Assembly (NCBI RefSeq): GCF_000499845.2
Contig: NC_023749.2
Span: 43,334,177 to 43,398,176, forward strand
From: Phaseolus vulgaris
Taxonomy: Eukaryota > Streptophyta > Magnoliopsida > Fabales > Fabaceae
Reading direction: 5' to 3'
DNA: 64,000 nucleotides
Positions 44,141 to 55,882 of this stretch are shown here, one piece after another. Made by a program: the position numbers and the translations under genes. The notes under the pieces are model-generated. The model was not told the DNA's origin. It made no database searches and saw only the letters and a list, made by a program, of their open reading frames with translations. Numbering within the stretch: position 1 is the first letter of the stretch; every line of letters begins with the position of its first letter.

Positions 44141-44539
44141 TGTAACTAATATTAAAAATCATTAAATAAATTATATTTAGAGAAAAAAAAATAATTAGTT
44201 ACTATGTTAACTAAATTATATACTATTTTAGAGACTAAAAAAATTATTGATATATAAATTAGGTTTTAAATTGGTATCTAATTAATTATCAAGGTTTTAG
44301 CTACCAACTTTAGAATTTAAAGCAGTTGATAGTTAAAATCTTGGTAACTAAAATCTTGATAGCTAATTAGATATCAATTTAAAAATTAGTTTATAAATTT
44401 TATTAATAATAGAAACTAATTTAGATGGTAATAACTTTTTTAGTCTCTAGAGTAGTATCTAATTTAGCCAATATAACAATCAATTATTGTTTGTTTCTAA
44501 GATTAGTTTTAGTTTCTATTTAATGATTTTGTTGTAGTG
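44141..44539. mobile_element. Foldback MITE, CACTA-type ends
   Basis: The right end in reverse complement is CACTACAACAAAATCATTAA; the left end is eroded (TGTAACTAATATTAAAAATC). The centre is an inverted repeat around ATCTTGATAGCTAATTAGATA / TATCTAATTAATTATCAAGG. Confidence 0.75.
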
Positions 44540-44589
44540 ATATTATACATGTTTTATATCACAAATTTCAAATAGATGGATATTTTGTA

Positions 44590-44970
44590 CACTATAAGAA
44601 AATCATGAAATAAAAACCAATTTTTAGAAACCAAAATAATTAGTTGCAATAATAACTAAATTAGAGATAATTTTATAAACTAAAAAAAAAATAGTTTCTA
44701 AATTAGTTTCCATTATTGTTAAATAGTTTCTAAATTGATATCTAATTAGCAACCAAAGTTTTAACTACCAATTATTTAGTTTCTAAATTTGGTAGAAAAA
44801 CATTGGTTGCTAATTAGATACCAATTTAAAAACTATTTAACAATAATAGAAACTAATTTAGAAACCAATATATTTTTTAGTTTCTAAAATGGTCTCTAAT
44901 TTAGTCACTATTGCAACTAATTATTTTGGTTTATAAAAAATGGTTTCTATTTCATGATTTTCTTGTAGTA
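44590..44970. mobile_element. Foldback MITE, CACTA-type ends, best preserved
   Basis: Begins CACTATAAGAAAATCATGAA and ends TTCATGATTTTCTTGTAGTA, the inverse except at two terminal positions. 381 bp, palindromic almost throughout (TAGTTTCTAAATTAGTTTCC pairs with its inverse near 44,850-44,880). No coding sequence. Confidence 0.85.
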
Positions 44971-46500
44971 TTAATTTATAGATTTTAATGTAATTAAAAT
45001 TTACAATAAATGAATTATAATTTTTAGTTTACAATAAATAATCTCAATTGAGATATTAGGGTATTTTAATTATTCATAATTTCTTTTAATCAATTTAGAA
45101 ATAGAGAAAAAAAAGAAGGGTAGATCAAAGAAAACAAACAAAGTATTTTAAAATATTGGTATTTGACTTTTAACTATGAACTAGTTGGGAAAAATAAATT
45201 CTATTGGATCATACTTCCTAATCTTGAACTATCTAAGCATTCATGTCTTATCATTAATGAATTAACATTGATCTTATGATTAGAATGCCACCAAATTACA
45301 TTCAGTCTAGATGGTTATATAAGGCAACAGTGCACAGCATGACCTCACAGATACATCATTATTTTAGAAAACAGAGTATATATAAATATTATAGAGTAGA
45401 AAATACTTGGTTTGTTTTGGCACCAGGTATGAACACTGAATTTTGTGAAAACAATAAAGGCAAATACTGTAGGACCAAACAAATTATAAGTCATGATGAA
45501 ACTATGAAGAGAAACACATGGACCTGCCTCTTGCATTCTTTTAATTTCCTCTCTTGTCATTATTGAAAAAGTGGCCTCTAATCTCATGCCTATTTAAAGA
45601 TTGAAAATAAAAAATAGGGTCTACTTCATTTCTACCTCCTTTCCCCTCCTAAACAAATAATCCTCCTTCCCCTTTATTTTGTTAATTTTAAATAAATGCA
45701 CAACATAAATCATTGTTATTTTGACTTCTTTTAGATTTTACAATAAGGTTGTATTAAATATTATCCATAATTGGATACATTGGTTTAGGATTTCTCATTA
45801 AAACCAATAAAATAGTTGGTAGGATTCAGAAATATAGTATTTTATGTTACCACTGAATAATCCTACGAGGCAATATAAGTAATGATTATGTAAGCAATTC
45901 TGGGAACAGGTATACGGTTTTCTTATCTAGGCCCACTTAGAGGTACAAAAATTGGGTGTGCCTAGTACTATCTGGGAACATTGGGCTGCAAGTAAGCCCA
46001 AAGTTAATTTCAAAATTGAATCTAGGCTCGAAAGTAAAGAAGGAATGGTACAACTCAAGTGCTGGGAATTGTTTAGGAAACAAAATCTCTACCTTTTGTC
46101 TGTTGTAGGCCAAAATTTATTAAAATTATTTTTTTTGATAAATCCTGTTTTTATTTAATTATTGTTTTAAAAGATAAACTTAAAAGGATAAAATCATGAG
46201 ACACCATTGAGAAGAAAAATAAGATTGTTCTATTATTGCAAAACAAGCAGTACAGAGGGTATATATTGTTGATATTTCTTGTAATTGGACCCTTCTTTTA
46301 GAGTAACATAACATCCCACAAGCTAGAGATAGAAAAATGTAAAAAAAATGTCAACTAGCTTAGCTTGGAAACATTAATAGCAAATAAATTTGGAGAAAGA
46401 GCTTTATGAATGTAACGAAGAAACACAAAGTAACTTCATCGGGCCTTATTGAAAGTTTGCATATTCAAGTATTTATTATTAAGCGTATGCTACCAAAAAG
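44971..46500. other. No recognisable gene
   Basis: A plus-strand frame at 45,276-45,566 and shorter ones were examined; none has a recognisable domain. The stretch is AT-rich and shows no repeat partner in the window. Confidence 0.4.
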
Positions 46501-46549
46501 ATAAAAAATAATATGAAAGATATTGTAGAATCCAAACTTAAGTGATTCA

Positions 46550-47130
46550 AGTTTCAAAGGTTAGATTTAAAAAGTTATATAAAGAGATTGAAGTGGAAGA
46601 TGAATGTAAGGACAAGTCAAGCAACACAAATAATCTTACAGCTATTACAAGTGTCATCGTGAGCGTCTTATTAAACTTTTGAGCATCTAGTCTTTTGGGT
46701 TGAGTACTAAATATTGTGATTCTTCACTTTGTGAAGTTACACCCTTGTTAGTTTTATATGAGTTCTTTGTGAGAGTGTTTTTTTTTTTGTTTCAGATAGT
46801 TCTTAATCTCAATAGGAGGTTAAGAAGGTGTAACTTAGAGAGATTTGTTAACTCGTGTAATCAAAAGAGGTTTGTTAACTCGTTGTAATAAAGTGTTTTG
46901 ATTAGTGAAATCCCTTAAATAATTGCTTAAGGGAGAATTAGACGTAGTCTTAGGTTTAGGTTCAACAACTATAAATCTATTTGCGTATTGCTAGACAGTC
47001 TCCTAGGACAATTTTGCTAAACGATCTGATAGATGAGTTCATTAGATAATCTATTTGATAATCTTTTTTTTATTCGTTGTGAAAAGAGTCTGAGGCTCCA
47101 TTCAACTCTCTTCCTTCAAGAGCCAACTAT
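46550..47130 (+). repeat. Copia LTR fragment, forward
   Basis: It contains GAATTAGACGTAGTCTTAGG then GGTTCAACAACTATAAATC, the forward form of the block shared by copia LTRs in this window, preceded by AATCCCTTAAATAATTGC and followed by CT-rich sequence. Ends are approximate and no internal region is attached. Confidence 0.5.
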
Positions 47131-47145
47131 ACCTACAATATTGAC

Positions 47146-48900
47146 ATGCCAACTTTTCTTCTCATATCAATGAAGATAATGATAATAAGTAATGTATGGG
47201 AGATAAGAATAAGAGAACTCGAACACAACAAATCATATTGGTTCATCTATCATATAGACTACATCTACTTCTTGGCCAACAAGCTAAGTCCAACTAGGCA
47301 GATTAATGCTATGATGTACGCATCGAGTATTATTTTGGTTCATAGTGTTACAATTGTAGGCCGTAAACAAGAGGGGGGTGAACTTTTTATGAAAGATTTT
47401 CGAAAGTTTTGAAGGTAGATTGAAAGCCAATGAGAAATCAATGAAGGAGAAATCAGTTCAGCCAAAAAAAAATATGCTTTTAATATGATTCCAAAAAACC
47501 AACCGGTTGTTTTTATCAGTAGTTATGAAAAACCAAAGAAGAACAAATTTAAATGAGATAAATGATAGAAAGATCAACACATAAAGTTTTATACTGGTTC
47601 ACTCTTTACCAAGAGCTACATCCAGTCCTTAGAAACCTATGAGAATTCCACTAAGCAATCAAACACCTTGATTACACAACACACACCAAAGTGGTGATCT
47701 TGAATCCTTCAAGAACACACACCACCTTTGGCAAACAACACCACAAATCACAAAAGAGTCTTTGGATCTTCACAACAAAAGTTCTTACAGAAATACAATA
47801 GTCAAGAGAGAAAAGGAATGATAACACCTAGTTCAATCACAGATTGAGAATGAAAAGTACAAAACAATCCTATTCCACTCTTAGAAAGAATCCAAAGCTT
47901 GAAGCAATCTTAGAAAACTAATTTGAAAGAGATAATCTGAATCACTTACAACCAGGAGCATAAAATAGATTATTTAAACTCCAATTAGTTGTTAAAAACA
48001 TTTAATGCAAGAGCCAAATCAGTTTTAAAACAATTAAAACAAATTAAACCACTTTAATAGAATTTTGTTAAGGATTTTCAAAAATCAACCGATTGAAAAC
48101 ACGAAACAATCAGTTGAATTGGCTTGACAGCAAGGTCAACCAATTTTAAGCCTTTTCAAATTCTTTTCAAAAATACCAAGTGTAAAACAACCGGTTGAAA
48201 CGACAATTCAACAGGTTGATTTTCCACTTTCTTTAGAAAACATATATTTTTCAGGAGAACTTGAATCAAACAACCTTGGATCATAACTATGATTGAATTA
48301 ACAAATTCAAAGTACACAAACCACACACACACAAGCAACAACAAAGTCTTCAAGCAATCCACTTGGATTTGGAGACATCAAAGCATATGTTCAACACGTA
48401 GTAACTCTTGGATAACCCGTTGAGCATTACTAACACAAGACACTCTTGGTTTAACTGAGTATTCTTGACACAAGTTAGTTCTAACTTAAATGAGTATTCT
48501 TTGAGCCCATAGTCACTCCTGGATAAACCTATGGGTATTCTTTACTCAAGCCACACTTGGTTAACACTAAGTATTCTTTGTTAAACAACCACTCCTGACC
48601 AATATCTAAAGGTTTGGTGTTTCAATGATCTATTGATCATTAGGTTTGAAAACTGGGTAGGATTGAGTTGAATGATGAATACAATATTAAGCTTTCTCTC
48701 CTAGTTATCATTTTATTGCCTAGGGAGGATACCGTATTTTGATGTATACAAGGGTTAGGCTCACTCTCCTGGGTAGCTGGATAAACACTCTCAATATTTT
48801 TTATGAAGTTCCTCGTCCTAGTGCTTTCATCTTCTTTAAGCTTGTGGATCCTTCTATGATGTTGTGAGGTTTGCTTTATCATTTGATTATCATTTTGATA
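47146..48900 (-). repeat. Older copia LTR, split by a solo LTR
   Basis: To the left of the solo LTR the minus strand has AAGAAGTAGATGTAGTC then AGATGAACCAATATG, the shared copia block. To the right, at 48,397-48,610, lies a degenerate tandem array with CACTCTTGGTTAAC...GAGTATTCTT units of about 40 bp, reminiscent of the repeat-bearing LTR at 5.6 kb. The pieces abut the solo LTR and read as one older LTR. Outer ends are approximate. Confidence 0.5.
47346..48396 (-). repeat. Solo copia LTR, near-perfect duplication
   Basis: 1051 bp, from TGTTACAATTGTAGGCCG on the left to TATGTTCAACA on the right, the same family as the LTRs of element E. Flanks are CATAG (47,341-47,345) and CGTAG (48,397-48,401), a 5-bp duplication with one mismatch. 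It carries the ATACTGGTTCACTC...GAGCTACATCCAG block and CAACCGGTTG words near 47,500 and 48,190. Confidence 0.88.
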
Positions 48901-50229
48901 TAGTGCAACCCCTTCTCTTTTGACTTAGAGGAGTGCTCTTAATTTGACCAACATTTTGGCAAGATATCTTCTTTCCTATGTTTTCTTCTTCTTGTGAGGC
49001 TTTAAGTAGATTTTGAAAGAGAATAGTCGTTAAGAGGTTGTTTATAGCCATTGACCATCTTCAACTTTCGTGCTTGTCTATTTTGTGTTTAATGAGCTTC
49101 AATATGATTGTTGCATTTAATGAAACTTTGATATTTTCTCCTTTCTCTTCACAATGCCCTTCATAACTAAAAAGAAAAAACTAATCTCCCTTGGCAACAT
49201 AGCCTTCTGAACCAATTCATGATTACCCTGTATATGGTATAGGGCAAATAGTTGGGTCAGAGTTGAAAAACATTTTGGGTGAAGAAGTTAATAAAGAAAA
49301 CAACTTTAGTTGTGTCTTGAGAGATCTTTGATGTTTGTTTTATATTTGATTTTGAACGGATCTCTTTGGCAAACAGGCATTCCCAAAAAAAACATAAAGT
49401 AAGCGTATAGATATTTATTTTAAGTACAAGGTTGCTATGTGTAGCGTCTAATCTTTAATATGTGTTTCATATGTTCTTATATGGGCCTTATCAGAAATTG
49501 AGAAAAGATTGCACAGTGTTGTATTGTATGATAGAGGAAAGACTTGCATCTTACATGACCTCTTGTTTTTATAGAAATGTCATCTTACATATGAAGTATG
49601 ATCATGTTTTATACTTAGCTGTTTTGAAGTGTTGGGATGTTGGACTTTTTCCTTAATAGTTTAGAACTCAACCACTTATAACTAAACAATAGAGTATTCT
49701 TTGGAACGCTATCACTCTTAACTAAATAACCGAGTATTATATGGAATGCAACAATTACTGGCTAAAATACTTGGTTACAAGAAAATATGATCAAATATTT
49801 ATGGGGTTGCTAACTAAAAGAGTATAATGTCTTAAGACAAATACAATATAAGATTCACTCCTAGATTGCTAACAAACACAACAGTTTTCTATTAATGAGT
49901 TAGGTTTATAATATTTTGTTTAAGTGCTTGTGGGATTAATCTTAGGCCAAAGAATTTTGGTGCAAAAGTTCTTCCTTCTTCAAAAATTACTCTTATATAG
50001 AACGAGAGCTTGAGAAGAAATTTATTGTAAATCATTTTCTAGCCATTGTGAAACTTAGAGATGTTCTTTATTTTTCATGTTGCGTCTGTTGTCATAGATG
50101 TTTTGGAATACATAAAACTTTTCTCATGAAACATTTAATGAAAAATTCTATTTGAAGAAATATTTTGATGCCCAAGGTAACTTCTCAAGCCTTGGTTAAA
50201 TATATTTGATCTCTTATTGAAAAAAAGTT
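48901..50229. other. No recognisable gene
   Basis: Decayed repeat sequence. Between 49,660 and 49,800 there are further GAGTATT / AACTAAA repeats like those at 48.4-48.6 kb, suggesting that the older LTR continues or is duplicated. Short open frames have no recognisable domain. Confidence 0.35.
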
Positions 50230-50234
50230 AGAAC

Positions 50235-51279
50235 TATTAGAATTGAGGGCCTTAAAGAAAAGGGGGGTGAATTGTTTATAAACGATTTTTGCAAACTTTG
50301 AAGATATAATGAAAGTCAAAGAAGAATAACAACCAAAGGAATGAAAGAACACAAGTTATAAAACAATTTTAGTTGAATTCCAGAAATTCAACCGGTTGTT
50401 TTTATCAGCAGTGAGTAAAAACAACTTAAAACAAATATTAAAGAGTTCAGGGAAAGAGATAAGCACAAAAACATATTTATACTGGTTCACTCTTAACCCA
50501 AGAGCTACATCCAGTTCCCAAAAATTACTGCGTATCCACTATGCAATCAAAAACCAGATTACAAACACACAACCACCAAAGAAGTGATTTTGATCCCCTC
50601 AAGAACACACACTTCCTTTGGCACACCACAATCACACTATAGATCAGAACACGCTCTAACTTTGTGAACACCAGTACTTAGAGAATTACAAATGAAGAAA
50701 GAATAGGATTTATCACAACTGGTACAAATCAAATCAAAGTACACTAGAAGTCCTACTTCACTCTTAGAGAAATATCCAAAGTCTTAAGCAATCTTGGAGA
50801 AAACTTGATTTCACAAACTGATCTTGTAAAGTTAATGCTAGGAGCGTAAAATAGAACATATATACTCTAATTAGCAGTTGAAAACATTTATTACTAAAGT
50901 CATATCAGTTTCAAATCATTTAAAGCAGATTTAACCAACTTAACAAAATTATGTTAAGATAGTTAAAAAAATAGTCAGTTGTTTTGTTGAAATAACCGAT
51001 TGAATTGGTTTGACAGCAAAGTCAAACAAATTCAAATATGCCAAAACTAGTTTCAAAACCTTAAGTATGAAACAACCGATCAAAACGATAAAGCAACTGG
51101 TTGTTTTTCTGCTTCTTCATAAAACACTCTTTTGAAAAAGATTTGAATTAAACCAAGTTTTGATTCAAACTAAGAGTGAATTAACAAATTCAAACTACCC
51201 CAAAACACACCCAACTAAGCTACAATCAGCCTGCAAGCAATCCATGGAGATTTGGAGTCATCAAAACTCTTCTTCAACA
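50235..51279 (-). repeat. Element E 3' LTR
   Basis: 1045 bp; on the minus strand TGTTGAAGAAGAG ... TCAATTCTAATA, the last CA mutated to TA. A polypurine tract (AAATAAGGGGAGAT) adjoins at 51,280-51,293. It contains AACCGGTTG near 50,390 and further variants near 51,000 and 51,090. Confidence 0.9.
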
Positions 51280-51620
51280 ATCTCCCCTTATTTGATGAAG
51301 ACAAATCCCTGGTTTGCTTTGTTGAGATCTGTTTGAATTTAAAGGTACCTTCAAAACAATCAAAACACTAGTACTAGAGAGTAATTCCATCCAGAATCTC
51401 TTACACTACAAAACCAGTTTTCACTATGTGATTTCCATAAAGAAAATCAACAAAATCTGTGTGAAAAACCAGTGTAAGTAAGAGAGAAAATCAGAGTTTC
51501 CTACACAACTATATATCAACACAAAACCAGTTTCAAACAACAATAAACTAGCATATTCTCCCCCTATTTGTCTTCAAAAATAGAGTAAAAGAGTATAAAA
51601 ACAATTTGACAATATCAAAT

Positions 51621-52682
51621 TTAAGAAAGGTTTTGAGAATCAACAATTCCCAACTCATTTCTTAAGAGAAAGAACCTGTCCTTTGGCAAAGGTTTGGTGA
51701 AAATGTCTGCCAGTTGCTTTTCTGTTTCAATGAATTTCACTTCACAATCTCCATTACAAACATGATCCCAGATAAAGTGATGTCGGATCTCAATGTGCTT
51801 TGTTCTGGAGTGCTGAATCTGATTTTTGGTGAGATTTATAGCACTTGTATTACCACACGACAAAGGCACCTTGCTAACTTGCAATCCAAAATCTTCCAAC
51901 TACTGCTTGATCCAAAGAATTTGTGCACAACAACTTCCTGCAACAATGTACTCAGCTTTTGTAGTTGACAAGGCCACATAAGCTTGCTTTTTGTTGTGTC
52001 AAGATATAAGACTTGAGCCAAGTAGATGTCAAGTCCCACTTGTGCTCTTTCTATCCAATTTACATCCTGCAAAATCAGAATCAGAATATCCAACTAAATG
52101 TGTAGGAGTGTGTGAAGGATACCATAAACCCACAAATGTTGTTCCTTTTAGATATTTCAGGATTCTCTTAACAGCTTTAAAATGAGATTCCCTTGGACTA
52201 GATTAAAATCTTGCACAAAGACAAACAACAAACATGATATCAGGCCTACTTGCAGTGAGATAAAGTAAGGAGCCTATCAACCCCCTGTATTTAGTTTGGT
52301 CCACTGCTGTTCCAGCCTCATCAGCACTCATGTAGCCGCTTGTTGACATAGATGTTTTTGCAGCTTTACACTTTTCCATCTCAAACTTTTTGAGAATCTC
52401 TTTGCAATACTTAGATTGACATAGAAAAATGTCATCCTTAGTTTGCTTGACTTGCAATCCCAAGAAGAAAGACAACTCACCCATCATTGACTTATCAAAC
52501 TCCCCCTGCATGGCTGTCACAAACTCTTTACACAAGCTATCATTAGTAGCACCAAAAATAATATCATCAACATATATTTGTACTAAAATAATAACAGAAT
52601 TAGACTTCTTAATGAAAAAAAGTCTTATCAATTTTCCCTCTTTCATACCCATGAGATAAGAAGAAATTGGTAAGCCTTTCAT
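51621..52682 (-). pseudogene. pol: Element E RT C-terminus and RNase H
   Basis: The piece at 52,203-52,682 reads IYVDDIIFGATNDSLCKEF with the active-site motif, then MMGELSFFLGLQVKQTKDD, KYRGLIGSLLYLTASRPDIM and LCARF, where a stop occurs. After further breaks the RNase H end appears at 51,621-51,899: INLTKNQIQHSRTKHIEIRH, then KQLADIFTKPLPKDRFFLL. The middle RNase H section (51,900-52,200) has stops and frame changes. Confidence 0.88.
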
Positions 52683-53226
52683 ACCATTGTCTAGGAGCTT
52701 GTTTCAGCCCATATAAAGCCTTTTTCAGCTTATACAGATGATTGGGAAGAAAATGATCCTCGAATCCAGGTGGTTGTGATACATATACCTCTTCATTGAT
52801 GGTTCCATCCAAGAAGACACTCTTCACATCCATTTGAAATAATTTGAACCCACTCATACAAGCAAAGGCAAGAAGCAACCTTACAGCCTCCAATCTGGCT
52901 ACTGGAGCAAATGTTTCATCATAATCAATCCCTTCTTCTTGGTTGTGCCCTTTTGCAACTAGTCTAGCTTTGTCTAGCTTGTTCCTGAATACCCACTTGG
53001 TTCCAATGATGTTCATCTAATCTGATCTAGGAACCAAGGTCCACACATAATTTCTGATAAATTGGTTAAGCTCCTTATGCATAACAACAATCCAGCTTTC
53101 ATCCTTAAGAGCTTCACTAATTGTCTTAGGCTCAACTTGAGAGACAAAGACCATGTGCTTGCAGTAGTTTGAGACAATTCTTCTGGTAGACACACCTTTC
53201 TGAATTTTTCCAATAATGTTTTTCAT
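52609..53226 (-). pseudogene. pol: Element E RT N-terminal half
   Basis: MNIIGTKWVFRNKLDKARLV (with a short deletion after LDK), then YDETFAPVARLEAVRLLLAF, FQMDVKSVFLDGTINEEVYV and LYKLKKALYGLKQAPRQWYE. Upstream (53,017-53,226) is the pol linker with KTISEALKDESWIVVMHKEL. A stop lies between the two at about 53,016. Confidence 0.88.
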
Positions 53227-54552
53227 AGAAAGATCCCTAGGAATTCTTCATTCTTGGGGTAATTCATCTTGCTGCAGAAATTCAACCGGTTGTTTCGCAG
53301 AAACAGTCGGTTGTTTTTCTGGACAGTTCTCCAAATTCTTCAAGGTAGTGATCTGCTCATCTTCCTCTGCAAGATTTCATTGAGATTCTTTTTCTACATG
53401 GTTAGTTTCATAAAAAATAACATGTATAGACTCTTCTACAGTCATGAGCCTTTTATTATATATTCTATAAGCATGACTAGATAAGGAATAACCAAGAAAA
53501 ATACCAACATCAGCTTTCTCGTCAAACTTTCCAAGACTTTCCTTACCATTATTCAAAACGTAGCATTTGCATTTGAATACCTTTAGATGACTAATATTTG
53601 GTTTCCTGCCATTGAATAACTCATATGGAGTTTTTTTTCAAGATAGGCCTTATGAGAACCTTGTTCATGACGTAACAAACAGTGCTGACAACATCTGCCC
53701 AAAAGTACTTGGGCAATGAAGATTCACTCAACATGGTCCTTGCAAGCTCTTCAAGAGACCTCTTCTTCCTTTCAACAACTCCATTATGTTGAGGAGTTCT
53801 TGGAGCAGAGAAGTTGTGGAAGATTCCAAGCTTTTCACAAAAAGAACTAAATTTTTCATTTTGAAATTCTCCACCATGATCACTTCAGATAGAACAAATG
53901 TTGCTACAGTTGGTGTTTTGCAACCTCTTAGCAAGCTTCTTGAAGACAACAAAAGCATCACTCTTTGATTATAGAAAGAGTGTCCAAGTAAACCTAGAAA
54001 AGTCATCAACAACAACAAGAGCATAATAGTTTCCCCCAAGGCTCATAGTTCTTGAAGGATCAAAAAGATCCATGTGAAGAAGCTCAAGGGGCTTTGAAGT
54101 GAAAACCACATTTTTCAGTTTAAAAGAGTGTTTAATTTTTTTTCCCATTTGATAAGTTTCACAAATGTGATCTTTCTCAAACTTGAGCTTGGGTAATCCT
54201 ACAACAAAATCCTTAGAAATAAGCTTATTTAAATGCAGCATGTGAATATGAGCTATTCTTTTATACCATAACCATGATTCCACATGTTTGGTTAGAAGAC
54301 AGCCAATGAAAGAAGGATGTTAGATATCAAATAAGTAAACATTGTTGACTCTTTTACCAATCAACAATACTTGTGAATTTGGTAGACGAACTTCGAAGGT
54401 GCTGGATTTGAAGGTTACTTGATAACCTTTATCACACAACTGACTAATGCTCAGTAAACTATGCTTCAATCCTTCTACATATAGAACATCATGAATTAGG
54501 AAGTTGCTCTTGTCACCAATGGTGCCTCTCCCATGAATCTTTCCTTTATTGT
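53227..54552 (-). pseudogene. pol: Element E integrase
   Basis: The zinc module is degenerate (WYKRIAHIHMLHLNKL; one Cys of the usual CxxC is Tyr in CETYQMGKK). The core has HMDLFDPSRTMSLGGNYYAL and VVVDDFSRFTWTLFL (frame 53,969-54,283), then SDHGGEFQNEKFSSF and RTPQHNGVVERKKRSLEEL. Several stops are present (for example near 53,968 and 53,893). A segment at 53,279-53,325 in the integrase-RT linker contains two CGGTTGTTT words identical to those in the LTR. Beyond 54,283 the protease end reads LKHSLLSISQLCDKGY. Confidence 0.82.
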
Positions 54553-54553
54553 G

Positions 54554-55063
54554 TGTACTGGACCAGAGCGTTGGGCTCGGTGCTCAGCTCATCGGACATC
54601 GACACTTGCGTAGAGCAGGTTGGCTCAGTGTTCTGGTCGAGATAGTGGGCAACGTGAGTGGGCACCCATAATGCGTGTGTTGAAGCTTGTATATAAGCAA
54701 AACTTGATCAACGAAAGTGCATGCGGTGTGTATAGCACACTTGGGTCTAGCACAAGTAAATACCCGTTAGAGACGCCTAAGCCCAAGAGCGTTAGGATTT
54801 TCTGGGGTAAGCTGCATGCATGATACGTGAGGGCTAGAGCGCCTACAGTGATAGATGAGCCCCATAATGCTGGTACATGAGTTGGTATCCTGGAGGCCAT
54901 GCTGTTAGGATTATGCACTCCCAGGAAGAAGATTTTGTACGGTTGTTACACTAAACAGAGCCGCGTTCCAACATTCCAAGGAAAGAGCAAATTTCAGCAA
55001 AGACAGACAGAGTCACGACCTGCTCCCAGAGTCAACCGACGACCAGGTCAACCGGCAAGAACA
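54554..55063 (+). repeat. Tat-type solo LTR inside element E
   Basis: 510 bp running TGTACTGGACCAGAGCG ... GGCAAGAACA on the plus strand, with the same termini as the LTR of gypsy B but shorter. It splits the protease of E: sequence before (TTTATTG) and after (TTGTCCCCATAGG) matches the uninterrupted order in element G. TTGT is found on both sides, but a clean 5-bp duplication is not, so the edges have changed slightly. Confidence 0.82.
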
Positions 55064-55882
55064 GTTGTCCCCATAGGTTACATGACCTTCTTGCTTTAAA
55101 CTAAGGTTGATAAACATGGATTTCTCCCCTGTCATATGCTTGAAGTAGTCGCTGTCAAGATACCACATGTGTTTTTTTTTTCTATCAGGGGATCCTGCAT
55201 AAGACAAAAATCAAGCAACAAGATTTGGTCCCCTTACAAACTTGGGTCCATGATCATTAATTAGATTTGTTGAAGCTTTAAGATTCTTAGGAATCCATTT
55301 CATAACACCTTTAGGAACATAAAATTTCCTAATTTTGCAGTACCTAACAGAATGACCTCTTTTCATACAATAGAAGCAAGTAACAATCAGTTGTTTCAAT
55401 TTTTCAACCGGTTGAAATTTCCTAGCAATTGAATAAGGCTTAGAAACTCCACTCTTCTTGCTCTGTGGATTAAAACCCAGTCCAGATTTCCCAAAAACAC
55501 AATTTTGAGATGCTAGGACAGTTTCAAAATTTGATTTTCCTTTAGAAAACTTGTCCACAATTTTCACAAGATAGTGAATCTTCTTTTCAAGAGATTCACA
55601 ATTTTCACAAACATTTGAGTCATTCTTGCAAGAAGATCTTTTGTAAGACTGTTTCAGATTTTCAAAATCATTTTTCAAGTTTTCGAGTTCTTCTTCAAAG
55701 ACTTTGACTCTCTTTTCCAGCCAATTATTCAACCCTTTTAACCTATTGTTTGAAAGAGCCAGTTTGTTAGCTTCTTCATGTGTTTCCTTGAAAGCATTAA
55801 GAAGTTGACTATAATTTTCACTATCAATAGAAGAGCTGGAACTTACACTACTTGCGTCACTTTCTTGCTTGTCATTAAACAC
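55064..55882 (-). pseudogene. gag-pol: Element E Gag C-terminus and protease start
   Basis: The frame at 55,211-55,882 has a Ser-rich start, a coiled coil (WLEKRVKVFEEELENLKNDF) and a second CCHC knuckle CFYCMKRGHSVRYC, then KGVMKWIPKNLKA. The protease follows in 55,064-55,207 with MWYLDSDYFKHMTGE, where the usual DSG reads DSD, so the active site is damaged. A CAACCGGTTGAAA and a CAGTTGTTT lie within the coding sequence (55,387-55,420) just before the knuckle. Confidence 0.82.

Noticed and set aside
45276..45566. Plus-strand frame of 96 residues that might be a small host gene
   Set aside because: No recognisable domain, AT-rich codons throughout, an equally long overlapping frame on the other strand (45,345-45,587), and no promoter or splice context.
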